DNA from: Wolfiporia cocos
Taxonomy: Eukaryota; Basidiomycota; Agaricomycetes; Polyporales; Phaeolaceae
NCBI GenBank assembly: GCA_029448655.1
Contig: JACCLO010000052.1
Coordinates: 18,685 to 82,684, forward strand
Direction: 5' to 3'
DNA: 64,000 nucleotides
A program made the position numbers and the translations under genes. Under the pieces are notes generated by a model, which worked only from the letters and a program-made list of their open reading frames with translations, did not search any database and was not told where the DNA came from. Shown piece by piece: positions 40,724 through 52,068 of the stretch (position 1 is the first letter of the stretch; the number at the start of each line of letters is the position of its first letter).

Positions 40724-43390
40724 TCAGACATGGGTTTCTCGTGGCCACCACGAATCAAGCAGTTCGCGGTCATCCTCAGCTTCAATTGGACCACAGGGCC
40801 GACCAGGCCAACCGATGGACTCGTTGCGCATCGCAGGGTAGAATACCTGACTGGCTTTGCCCGCCCAATCAAAGTCGACAACCTTGATCTCCGCTTTTTC
40901 TTCGTCAACGATCCGCGCCATGATATTGCTCGACCTAAGGTCGCCGTGTACGAAGCCCTTTTTCTTGAGCAATTTCAGAACATTCTCCAATGATTCCCGT
41001 ATAGCCTTACGGCACAGAGGGGTTAAATCACGTAAGAGGTCGTGTAAGCGCTTCCAATCCCCATCCAAGTGGTCCATGATGTAGGCAACAGGAGCACCTT
41101 CCAAGCAGACACACCCATGGAGGGTAGGCACGAGGCCTTCCTTCGCCAGAAGTCGATGTATGTCTTCGCCATAGGAACCGCTGACAAGCTTGACAACCAC
41201 AGGTGTCTGCTCCGGCAACTTCTCCCGTGCAGAGGTCGTCGACAACGTTGCTGTGAACAGCACTCGGTTGTTGAGATCGACGACAAGAGGCTTCTTGAAT
41301 GTGAGGGTCCCAGTGCTTGGTTTGTCGGCAGCGGTGTCGGCAGCGGTGTCGGCATACAGCGTGCAGGATGAGTAGATTTGAGGGGTGCCACAAGGGAATG
41401 AGGGTGGTTCAGCGGTTGATGAAGCCAGCCTGTAGGACGACATTAACCTGATCCCACAGTGGCATTATTGTGTTGGGCAACGTACTCCTTCAGCTCCTCT
41501 ACTCCTTTAGCGAGCGCATACAGCAACCGTGCGAGCTGATTCTGTCGCTCTTTGGTGACGTCTGGTAGCATACAATACATTGCACTTAGTGGTTCCACTA
41601 TGTAATCCTCTCCATCATAAAAACCGCCCTGCATGGACAGATGGGGTCCTGTGTGATAATCATAAGGGCGCCCAAGAACATGTATGTTTGGTTCAAAGTA
41701 CATACCCAACAAGCATGGGAGAAACATTGGTGCACCCGCCTTCATGCACATCGAAGAGTTTTGACCACAATCGAGTAGTCGTGCGCCACTTGCATGTAGA
41801 CGTCATAGCCAGTTTCTGTCACAGATTTGGGACATGCCACTATTTTTCCCGTATTTTTACCTATTTATCTGGTATTTCTACAACCTTGTAGACATTTACG
41901 CTGCTAAGCGCCCGTCTACACGTACACGCAACCAAACAACACGTACACAACGCGGTATACGTCCACTTGTCATAACAACACGTACATAACACGCTTGTAC
42001 GCGTCAATGACTCAGCGGACTAACCTCCGGTGTCACGCGCCTTACTCATATCCCGATACCGGGCTATGTCAGTACAATTGGATAAGCGGCCCGCTCGTTA
42101 TCACATGCCAATGACCTTACGATTACTCATATCCCGATCCCGGAATATAATAATCACATGCATGGCTTACTAACGTAGCTACAGCCACTTCCACAACATG
42201 GACCTACGGTCCAAACAAACGATCTTACTGGTGCGGCCATTACCGGCGCACATGGTCTATGGTAGTTTACGACTAAACCATATTAGTTATGTCTGCGCAC
42301 AGACCACCTTCATGTTTGGCTCCCTTACCGGTAACCAAACAAAACATGTATATAAGTAGGGCTATCACTGCGGATAAGCCTTAGATTTGTTCTCTGCATT
42401 CGCACAGTTACATACCATCTCTGCTTGCGCCCACTAGCCTCCTCACCAACCTTCTGCAACATCTTCAAGTCGTCTATAAGGTTATAGTGTGAGTCCCACA
42501 GTCTAGTCTGTGTCAGTTTCGCCCGCCTCACGCTTGTCCTCACGCAGGCAAACTGGGAAGATCTCCTCCTCGTCCATGAACAACGTTGCATCCGGTTTGC
42601 ATACGGCACGGTCGAGTTTGGGAAAAAATTTGTGGTTGAGCCTAAAGTTAGGGAGCAGTCCTTGAACACATTCGTTAAATTTCGCTGTGCGTGCGTTCTC
42701 ATCGTCGAACGGGTTTCCCATCTCGTTGCACAATAAGGCGGCAGCACGGATGGAGGCAACCGCGATAGGGTCATCGGTGGCTGAAGAAAGGTCTGTGCCA
42801 AGTCGAATTCGGAAAAGACGAAAGACATCGTGGAGCGTGCATATCGGCACACCGCTCTTTTCAACGGGACGCATACATAAGATGGCTGCGCGGGTTCTTT
42901 GTACGTCTGCCCACACGTCCGTCTTGGCAAATTCTGATGGTGCAGGGAGGGAGTTGAGCAGTACCCTGAAATAAAAGGCAAGGTTCGCATATTGTGTATT
43001 CAAATCATTCAGTTGTAACTCTTTTGAGTGCATGTCAGCTTGGGACTAGGGACGTCAGGAATAGATAGCAAGCCTACTTGCCATATCTGGGTAATCATCT
43101 GGGATGTTGATATGTACTTCCAAGTACTGCATTTCACCCAACTCCTTCTCTCCAGGAGCAGAAGCTGCACTGACCACAAGTCCCATAATACTCATAGCGA
43201 GCTTAGCACCAACTGTACCAAGACCCTCCTCCTGCAGAAGCGGCAATATCTCTTTTTTTACATGTTCAATCAAGCGGTTGACCTTTTTGGCTGCCTCCTC
43301 GACTAAGCTCTTTAGAGTTTTGTATTGAGGACGCGGCTTCTTGCGTGGTGATGATGGGGTGTCACTGGGACGTTTCAAACCCGATGACAT
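40724..43390 (-). pseudogene. FunK1-type fungal protein kinase, disrupted by an LTR
   Basis: Start ATG 43,390 (MSSGLKRPSDTPSSPRKKPR). Exon 1 ends 43,078 and a 57-nt intron (43,077-43,021, GTAGGC...AAAAG) joins KLQLNDLNTQYANLAFYFRV. Exon 2 has ILCMRPVEKSGVPICTLHDV and KPDATLFMDEEEIFPVCLRE and is split by the solo LTR at 41,817-42,515 within GET|GYDVYMQVAHDYS. Beyond it: GPHLSMQGGFYDGEDYIVEP, then the C-terminal kinase lobe 41,240-40,724 with PVVVKLVSGSYGEDIHRLLA, VAYIMDHLDGDWKRLHDLL, the catalytic loop GFVHGDLRSSNIMA (HGD, N) and VVDFDWAGKA (DFD). This is the FunK1/CRN-kinase class expanded in mushrooms. A 12-bp unit repeated three times near 41,329-41,364 encodes ADTA repeats. The LTR adds stops, and a one-base shift near 41,780 is also likely, so it is probably dead. 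Confidence 0.75.
41817..42515 (+). repeat. Solo LTR, 699 bp, inside the kinase gene
   Basis: TGTCACAGATTTGGGAC...CTAGTCTGTGTCA with GTTTC at 41,812-41,816 and 42,516-42,520. ATGTATATAAGTAGGGC is at about 42,346-42,362. It lies antisense to the kinase gene. Confidence 0.9.
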
Positions 43391-44641
43391 GACACCGTGC
43401 TTGGGCTTGGGAGGGGGAGGGCTGTGGTGGTGGCAGTCAATAGGAGAGATGCGAGTCTACCTATCAGTAAGCAAGAGTCACCACGCTGCACTGGACGGCA
43501 ACCAGTGCTCCGGTGACCATATATGCATGGTGTCCAGGGTCCCATGCTGACAAACCAGTGTGCCGACTCGCGGCATCGGTGGCGCTGGGCGTTTACGATC
43601 CATATTAATCCCTTCCAATTCACGGCAAGCTAGTACGCGATCACGAAGTCGACTCTCACTCGCACTCAGAGTGAGAAGTCCGTTCATCTCGCGATCCCCG
43701 TCACCCAAATGCATCTGCACTAGCGAGGCACTTGTTCGCAAGGCACAGTGAGACACCACGCCCGTTCATCTCGCAATGATCGTCTAGGCTCGTGAACCCT
43801 TCGTGAATGGTGCACCTAGCAAGTCCCCTTCACGCTTTCATGTGTGCTGCGCACAGGCACCATTCTGATGCAGTTCCAGCCCACATAATGGCGGAGGTCG
43901 ATAGCAAATCGGCTCACCAATGCGTGCTTTGATGCGTGCACAGCTGTGCTCATAGCCGATTTTATTGAGAAGTAAACCTAATCTTTCCGTGCCAAGAGAC
44001 CCGCCGCAATGCCGTGAAACAATGTCTCAGGCTGTCGCCGTCATTGGATATAAACTTATGTTACGGGTGTCAGAGAGCGTGTTCGGCAATGATGGAAGAA
44101 GTAACCATTCAACGAGAGTGTGGAAAATGGAAGATAGTGTGGCGCGCGGGATGGGAAGAGAAGGGTGCCACACCGGCGAGGAGTGGCCGCGCCCCAACAG
44201 TGGTCGAGATGAGCCCGATGGATGCATAACACAAGGTGCTCTGTATCGAGACGGTATGAACAAAGGAAGCTGGGTAGCGAGGTGTCACGGCGAATACTTT
44301 AGCTTCCTCATGCTGCGTTGGAATGCTAGGTGGTTTTGCACGGGGTTATTGGCATACCATTGTTAGAACAACAAGTTATTTGAGTATCGAATGCCGGATG
44401 ACGGTAGTTAGGTGAGAGTTACATGCATTGCACATATCACCTTCCGCTTGCAATGGTCATGTAAACTAACACTATCCCTTCTGAGGCGTGCGTGGACCGA
44501 TCGCTTGTATACAGCTGTGTCTTGTTTCCTGTTTCATGCTACAGCTGCATGTGATGATCAACATGCAATGATTTGTACTAGAGCGTTTGTGATATCGAGC
44601 GAACTCACCGCGTTCTCTACTATAACATGGTTGTATTCCTT
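43391..44641. other. Intergenic, no confident gene
   Basis: This is the upstream region of the kinase and the downstream region of the next gene. ORFs at 43,478-43,759 and 43,965-44,366 lack family similarity or splice support. Confidence 0.4.
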
Positions 44642-47600
44642 TCACTGTCTCAGGCTCGCGGGAATTTCCACTAGGACCACCGGCATCCTTCCAACGAGTG
44701 TTGTACGATCGATGCTCTTTATCGTCTCTTCTATTTTGCAGCATATCCCTTCATTTGCGCGAAGCAACTCTTCCAAACTGTCAATGACAGCACGCCCAGA
44801 GGACGCATATTCGGCCTCGAGGTCGATAAGGCGGTTGAAGTGGGCGACACTGCAGTGGCCGTTCACAGGGATCAGCAGGTCCGCAAGAATGCGAAGTATG
44901 TATGGGCAGTCAGCACACACCTATCCGCACGCATGTGCATAGGATCCTGCGCTGCCTCCCGGAGGATTGCACTCCGATCAATGTGCACTTCTTCACGTAC
45001 GCTGTCAAAGCGATCCGTGATCTTGCCGAAAATAGCCTGCGAGGGTCGAGCACATACTCAGCATACCGCAATATCCTTAGCAGCTTCTACGGCACCTGAT
45101 GCAACTCCCGCAGAACATCTTCGATGTCTTGGACATTTGCAGTGGCTTCCTTGCACCGCGAGCGGTTCCCAGCACCCGTTATATTTGTTTTCCGGAATGA
45201 GCCACGTTCACGTCGCCCTATGAAAGGCTCGTGTTCAATATCCTGCAGCAGCAGTCCCAGTGACACTACAACCAAAAGTCAGAAGTGCGCCGTTGTATCT
45301 ATGGATAAGTTTACCAGTAGCCCTCTCTCGCTGTATGGCTCAGCGATGTGGGCTGACTCCGAGAACCAATCTCAAAGTTCAACTCCGGCAACGGTTCGCA
45401 TTCTTCCACGACTGGCGCGAAGGTAACGGAATGTCTAGGATGGGTCTTTCTCGTGGAGACAGAGTCTCCTGCACAATCATCGACCTCAACAACCTTGCCA
45501 ATTGGGGTAGATGTTACCTCCGTCACTCAAAATCAGTTTGCTCAAGCTTTTCCGGAGAGGGAATGACGAGAGGAGCAGGAGAATGTATACGATCGGATCT
45601 GGTGTGTATTCGTTCCGAGCATGGAATCTGCTATGGTCGCATGTATCGCCTTGTTGGCAACTTCGGAGATGTCTGACATAGAATCTTCAGCGGTGGCTGG
45701 CTCCTCAGGCAGAGCCCTGTATGAACATTACCAGATCCCGTCAAGAGGCTTTCAGATGCGGATGATGACATAGACTTCTTGGACAGAGATGTGCATCCCA
45801 AAGTATTCAGTGTAGGCTGTATGGTTTCTTCATGGTGAACACCAGGAACTCCGCTCGTACTGTTGTCTACAGTCGCAGATCTGTGAGGGGCTTCAGAAGT
45901 GAGGTTGGCCCATGGCGCAATCTTTCTCTTTTTGCTTGTGGACTGTTTTAGTATTAGCGTATGGCGTAGAAAGTGTCACGGTACACGCGCCTTAGCAATG
46001 TTGGTAGAACCTGACAATGGGTGAGCTTTCTCTTGCAAGGCAGGGTTCGACATTTCGACCCTCTGTAGTCCACGACCATGATATGGCTTTCTCATCAATC
46101 ACGAGAACGCAAGAGAACAAACATACCCTTTTGTCCGTTGTCGAAGCACTGGCTGCGAGAGCAGGGACCACATGCTTTGCGTGTGTCTTGATTTTTACTT
46201 CCGATTGATTTTCCTTAGTCTCTTCGACAGGTTCGTCCTCGACGAACGTGTCAGATAGCTCATGCCTGTCACATAACGGATCGTCGTCCGAGGCTCCCTG
46301 GTAGATGATAGGCCCGGCGGAGACGGTTTTGTCTTCCAGAGCTTTGCTTTATGAGGTCTACTTTGGTCGTGCTCGACTGAGGGGCTTTGCTTTCCAGGGC
46401 AGGCTTATTGTCGGCCTTCTTGCGACGAGCAAACAAAGCTGTGAGAGGAGACAACGTGTTCGAGTAGACGAAAATGGATCGGATTCGGGTAGAGCACCAT
46501 AGTCAATCATGTGGGAGCATGAGGTAGGAGAACATATTTTCTCCTTTTCGCCGTGATATCTGTTGGTTGCCCTAGTCGCCGCTGTAGAACGAGGCTGAAG
46601 CACCTGAGATTCCGTGCGCTCTGGAGGATCTGGTGTGCAAAGAGCGCTACGACCTGTCGGGGAAGTCTTGGATCGTTTATTGGCAACAGCGTCCTCTGCC
46701 AGCTTATCTGAGTTAGGACCGTCTTCGCTGCACTCAGTAGAATCTCGCTTTCTCTTGTAGGCCTGGCGGCAACAGAGTTATTGGTCGACTTGCGGGTTTT
46801 CCCGGCAAGTCGGGATTCGGACGATTTGGCTGACCTAGTGGAGATTACTCTAGGGCCTTCCGACCGTTGCCTACGTTGAGGCGGGGCCAGCAGAACCGAG
46901 TCGACGTCAGATGGATCACATAGTTCCTCATCGCTTGCGCCAAAGGCTTCTCTTCGGACAATTTTCGAACGCATAATGGGAGTAGATTTCATATACTGAC
47001 GTTCGTCGATAGCAGAAGATCTCGAACTAGTCGCGTTATCAAGGTCTGATCCGCAGCTGAGTTCGTCACTGCTTTGGTTGGTATTGTAGACTAGCGGAAA
47101 GTTGACAGTGTTGATGAGCGCGGATGCTATGGATTGTGTGATACTCACATTGTTGGACTTTCTCAATCCTCTAGTGAGTGGAGATCAGTCATGGAAGAAT
47201 GCGATCAATTTAGCGCACCTCGGATTGGCTTAGTTGTTTCATCGGCTTGCCCTGGGTGTCAAAATCTAAAACCAGTGGCGACGTCGCTAGTGATAGCTTC
47301 GGTGGGAGTATCTCTCTATACTTCTGTCCCTGCATTACGATACCGTGTCAGCACTCGCAAACCAGATAGAAAGTATAAGCTACGCTTTCTTACTTGACCT
47401 CTGTCGCGCAACGCATTTGCGAATCTGTCCAGATCGCCGCTCGTAAGAGTAAACGTTACAACTGGGCCGCTTTCGTCTATGCCAGAGGTTATCGGTTCTC
47501 CTCCGAGAATAGGAGGACTGCACTGACAATTTGCACCTGCGCGCCGACCCTCTCCTCGCCAGAACGCTCGCGCAGGATATCTATTTTGTGTATGGAAGTG

Positions 47601-49005
47601 TATGAGATTGTCAGGGATTCATATTGGTTATCCTGTATCGATGTATGAACATATAATCAGCTCGCCGTATGACGGAAATCGAAAAAGGTAAAAAGTCACA
47701 CATCTATGAGCATTATCACGAGTATTGCCTTGGGATCGACATATAGCCTATCGCATCGTTGTGTTTGCCCACAGGCACAGACTTCTTCTATCGCAAAAGG
47801 CTGCGGGCTATATGGCGCCGGTCAGCGTGATAATACGGCAGCTTAAGTTACTCACAAAGTCCGGTCGCCAGCAGCCAGTGCTTCGGCAATCTTCCGTGAG
47901 GTCACGTCCCAGTCCTCCGAGGGCACGTTCTCAAGCAGCCCGTGACCTTTTTGTCCGATGCTGGTGGTTTCCGGGGAGACGACTTGCTGAACACAGACTG
48001 GATGAATGCAGTACGGTTTGCGCGACCGGAGGCAGCCCCCTTCGTGAGGCAATAGACGCGCAAATAGCGTCAACAAGCTCTCCAGAGGAAGGAAATCTGG
48101 ATCATGGTATCTGAATCTGACATGACGCTGCTTCGAGAGAGCTTACCTTTGGTGCGCCAGATGGTGGCTCCGAGGCGACGACTACGCACAAGAAATGGTA
48201 TGCGGCATAGTAAGGTAAAATGGAATCAGGCTCACCCTCCAAGGATTTGGTCGTCACGAAGCGTGTGTTGATTGGCGTGATGCATCGCAGCAGAATCGGC
48301 GAGAAGAGTATATGCCTGGTAATGTCGAAATGAGTGTAAGTTTGGCGCATAAATAAAGGTGTAAGAGACCGTACAGTGCATCGTAAACCAGTACTTATCA
48401 TCGGAGCAGTTGGTGAGAAACATATGTCGCATAGATTGGGAAAAGCGTGGCTGCTATGACGTCCTTTGCTTTGCTACTTTTGCCTTTGTCTAGCGCACCC
48501 ATGAGCCCATCTGAAGAAGGGAAGGGATGGAGATTACCGTTTTCACTTTCATCGAGAAAATCCTGGACATAGTCAGCTTCCCGGACAAAGCGTAAACATC
48601 GAACTAAAGCATACGAGAACACCGGACAAGAGAGAGTTGAGCACTCCTTCCATAACCCCTGTTGCTCATTCTGCTGCTTTCTAAGAGTTGGGAGAACCTT
48701 CTCGTGATAGACCTTGTAGAAAATCGCGGCAGCGGCTTCAAGGGCAGGCTGCGGAAAAGCAGAGTATATGGGAAGAAGGGGCCTGCGCAGACACTGAGAT
48801 AACACTTTGGTGCTTGCTCGGATATCGTGGATAAATTCTATATGATGATGAACAGACATCCACTGAGCCCAAATAGCTGCCTTACGAGTAAGACGAGGTG
48901 GGAGGACACCTTCTCGAGGGCCTCTGCTAGACTTTTGCTATTCTTGGCGCGAGATTTTGAGATAGTCTGCTGCAGCAATTTGAAAGGAGAATCGGAGGCA
49001 GACAT
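44642..49005 (-). CDS. Large multi-exon gene, candidate meiotic axis protein (SYCP2/Red1-like)
   Basis: The start is probably ATG 49,005 (MSASDSPFKLLQQTISKSRA, SLAEALEKVSS). Exons then give AIWAQWMSVHHHIEFIHDIR, LEAAAAIFYKVYHEKVLPTL (48.4-48.9 kb), LADSAAMHHANQHTLRDDQI, LLTLFARLLPHEGG and LLENVPSEDWDVTSRKIAEA (47.8-48.3 kb): an all-helical, ARM-like N-terminus. Next, FPQPFAIEEVCACGQTQRCD, RLYVDPKAILVIM, KIDILRERSGEERVGAQVQI and VVTFTLTSGDLDRFANALRD (47.4-47.8 kb) look like a PH-type beta domain closed by a helix. A long Ser/Arg/Asp-rich disordered part follows (47.2-45.3 kb; SVTFAPVVEECEPLPELNF). The last helical exon is RLIDLEAEYASSGRAVIDSL, EELLRANEGICCKIEETIKS. This order matches axis-core proteins of the SYCP2/Red1/Rec10 kind; that identity is inference. 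Exon boundaries and the 3' end are approximate. Confidence 0.4.
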
Positions 49006-49269
49006 TTCAAGTGGTGGGTGTACAAGGAGTAACTAGTATGGCTGTCAAGAACAAGGCGCGACGCGGAAACGCGTAGTGTCACATCCATCACAAATACGTG
49101 ACGCGACGCAACGCACGCGCTACTAGACATCTCTGAATTAAGACGCCGATTCGAGCCGACGTTGTCCAGAATACAAGCTTGCTTCTGCGGACGCTTCAAA
49201 CATAGCTGGTATATGTATGGTATATGATATTTCTCATTAGCAGAAAGTAGCCACCTTGCCGCTCGTTTG

Positions 49270-50678
49270 TCTTCAGGCGAGGTATGCGATAAGGTACAAG
49301 ACAAGAAAGAAGCATAACCAAGCTGGCGTAGAGTGACAAGAATGTCCGAACAATGCATACGAGAGCCAATCACTCATATCTTGTCCGTCGGTCTCAACGC
49401 CATAGAACTGCCACATCCGATGCGCCTCCAAGTCCGGCATCCCATCCATCTTCGCGCCCACTTCTCCGTCAACCTCATATAGCTGTTTAGTCTATAAATG
49501 AAGTCTTATGAGGCACCAAACAGCAACTAGGAAAGGAGGGAGGGGGGGTTGCTCACGAGACAGAGCGTAGTCTTGATCATCGGAGGGCCAGGCGTAAATT
49601 GCTCGAAGTCGTCGTTTGACGAGTCTGCTTGATCCCTAGCGAATAAGTGCGGATGTGGTACGTGCAAATGTTCATCACCACCCTCCGTGGCAGAATCTAC
49701 TGGCATGTCGGGCGCAGCAGCGGGATGATACTTGGGACAGCGACCTGCATGTTCGCTTGACACGTATGAGTCTTTCTTCGATCCATCGAGTATAACTGCA
49801 TCTGAAATTGCCCGTGCGACAAGATCGGTAATAGATTTCTGACCAGTGCAAAGTAGCTTAAAATAGCATGAGTACATGATGCTGATTCTCAAAAAAGTGA
49901 GGATGCGTACAATGAGCTCGGCGCTGATCTCGCGCCTGCCAAGTGTTCGAACAACACGCTCTTCTTTGCCGTCGGAGCCTGGAGTTGCTTACCAGCCTTG
50001 ATGCTCGAAGGGTCGAGCCGGTCTCCGAGAATCGTGTTATTTTCAGCTCTGACAGCAACGAGACGAGTGTGCAAAAGAAATCAACACAGCTGGCCCGGCA
50101 CACGTAGCGATCTGCACTGGTGTGAGTGCGTCCCTGTCCTCGGCGTGGGGTAGTCGGCGGATCGAAGAACCCAGGGGAAGTGGCTGCCCGTGAACGATCG
50201 TCGTGTTGGCAGTGGAGTCATACTCCGAGAACTGGTGAGGGCACCGTAGATCCTCTGCCCATAGCGACCGTAAAGCTTCGTAGCCACCCGGCAGCGCGAA
50301 CTCCCCGAGGTCGATCGGACCGGCGCGAAGCATTTGATCGAAGAGGAGGTACCTGCGAAGCTGGGGCGTCGTGAAATAGTGCCGCACCTGCTCGAAGTCT
50401 TCGAGGATGACGTCTCGATTGGCGAGGATAGTGAGCGCTTGAGCTTCGAGTGGGAGACCAATATTGCGATCAGTGTCGAAACCTATGGCCGGGGTTCGGA
50501 GGAGGATTCGATCACCCACCCACCAGCTCGTCCCATTTTCCCACACTAGTCTCCGCCAGCGTCCACACGTCCTCCTCCTCCCGGCCCTCCTCGTTCCTCC
50601 CAAGGAGCAAGCATCACGTGTCCTCTGACCCCGCCCACGGCGCGAGCGGCACCGTCCTCTTAGTATCAGCATGAACAT
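49270..50678 (-). CDS. Unknown multi-exon gene
   Basis: The best exon (about 50,480-50,100) reads FDTDRNIGLPLEAQALTILA, NRDVILEDFEQVRHYFTTPQ, LRRYLLFDQMLRAGPIDLGE, FALPGGYEALRSLWAEDLRC and SSIRRLPHAEDRDALTPVQI. An upstream piece in another frame, EEEDVWTLAETSVGKWDELV, joins through a short intron (GTGGGTGATC...GGCCATAG). Downstream exons give AENNTILGDRLDPSSIKA, KSITDLVARAISDAVILDGS and MPDLEAHRMWQFYGVETDGQ. It looks intact and conserved in character, but I do not recognise the family. The first Met is uncertain and exon joins are approximate. Confidence 0.45.
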
Positions 50679-52068
50679 ACGCCGCAGGCACAGTCGGGAC
50701 GCCGTGCACGGTCACAGCAGCAAGTGTGGCCGGCGCCCGGCGCCCGGAGTTACCATATCAATAAATCAGCACCGAGCCGCTATGAGAGGGCAGGGATTGG
50801 AAGGGAAGGGGATGAACATGAGCGCGGTCGCGACGTCAGTCACAAACGGCGTGTGGAGGAGGCCGGTCCACCGGACGTGCACCGCGTCTGCGACGGACGC
50901 CGGCGCGGGCGGCGCGTAGACGGCAACGTAAGGGTCGGTAGCGTCGCCAGCGTGCGGCCTGCCGCGGCCGAGTGAGTGAGGTGAGATCGGCGTGTGAAAG
51001 GGAGATGGCGCAGCTCACCGCTGTGCGTGTAGGCATGCCATTCCAGCCTACTGAAAGAGCGCAGATACGTCCTCCTCCCAGTCTGCCTGCCCGTTTGCGT
51101 CGTGTGGCGCCCGGGCGCAGGGGAAGGACGTGGAGAGGTGTATCGCGGGCAGCGTCGTGACGGTCGGCGAGACTACGTGTGCGAGGGATGCTTCCAGGGG
51201 GTGAGTGCGAGTGCATATGAAGAGTTACTATATATGCGGGACCGATCGCGGCAAACGGGACGCAGGACACCTGACTGCAAGGCGTAGAGCACGCGCCGTG
51301 GGCCACGGAGCGTGTCCCAGCCCGATAGCGCCGCGTGCTGCTTCGTGTTCAGCGGGACCACGTCGAGAGGAGCGAGCACCGCAACGCTGTCACCGCGGCG
51401 GGATGAAGACAAGATGGACACAGACGCAGTAATTAAGGCATAGGGCGGACGGTGTGGGCGTGATAACACATGTAACTAACTTTCACAATCCTGTACGTCC
51501 TCCCGTTGCTCGAGTCTCGTATTGTATTCGTTTCAGACCTGCCCTGTACGCACAATTGAGATCCCTTATTAGGATGTCCCGAGATTCGGCACCGCTCGTC
51601 GATCGATCGCATGCGGGGACTCAAACCCGCCGTCATTTGTCGTCGCCCTCGGTCTCGCGCCTTTTCCTTTTCGCTGGATCGCTACGCTCGTCCCATATTT
51701 TCCTGGCTTTGCACGCCCTGCCTCATCCCACCCCGCTACGGCGATGTCACGCGGCTGGGCAGCCCAGTCGCGTCCGGCTACCGCCCGACCCCAGACCGCC
51801 GCATCATCCAGGCACGAGGCCAGCTATGTCCTGGAAGGGCGCGGAGTGTCACGTGAAGTCGGCCTTGCTGCATTGGACAAGGATACCGGGAGGGTTTCCC
51901 TTATCCAGGTGCGCATGTAGTCAGCTCGTACTGAATCATCGCTCAATATGATGGTCCGCAGCTCGTGGACAGTCCCACATATGTCAAGACGCTGCATCAG
52001 CTTCATCTGCATTCTCCATCCATTATTCTGGTCCCAAACACCTTTTTATCTCTGATAGATACACCTAT
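50679..52068. promoter_or_regulatory. GC-rich region between divergent genes
   Basis: It lies between the start of the minus-strand gene at 50,678 and MSH4 at 52,069. It is GC- and CpG-rich around 50,700-51,450. Many overlapping ORFs in all frames there come from base composition, not coding. No clear TATA box. Confidence 0.35.

Noticed and set aside
50700..51450. Arg/Gly/Ala-rich ORFs on both strands
   Set aside because: They follow GC- and CpG-rich composition between two divergently transcribed genes; no domain, start context or splice support.
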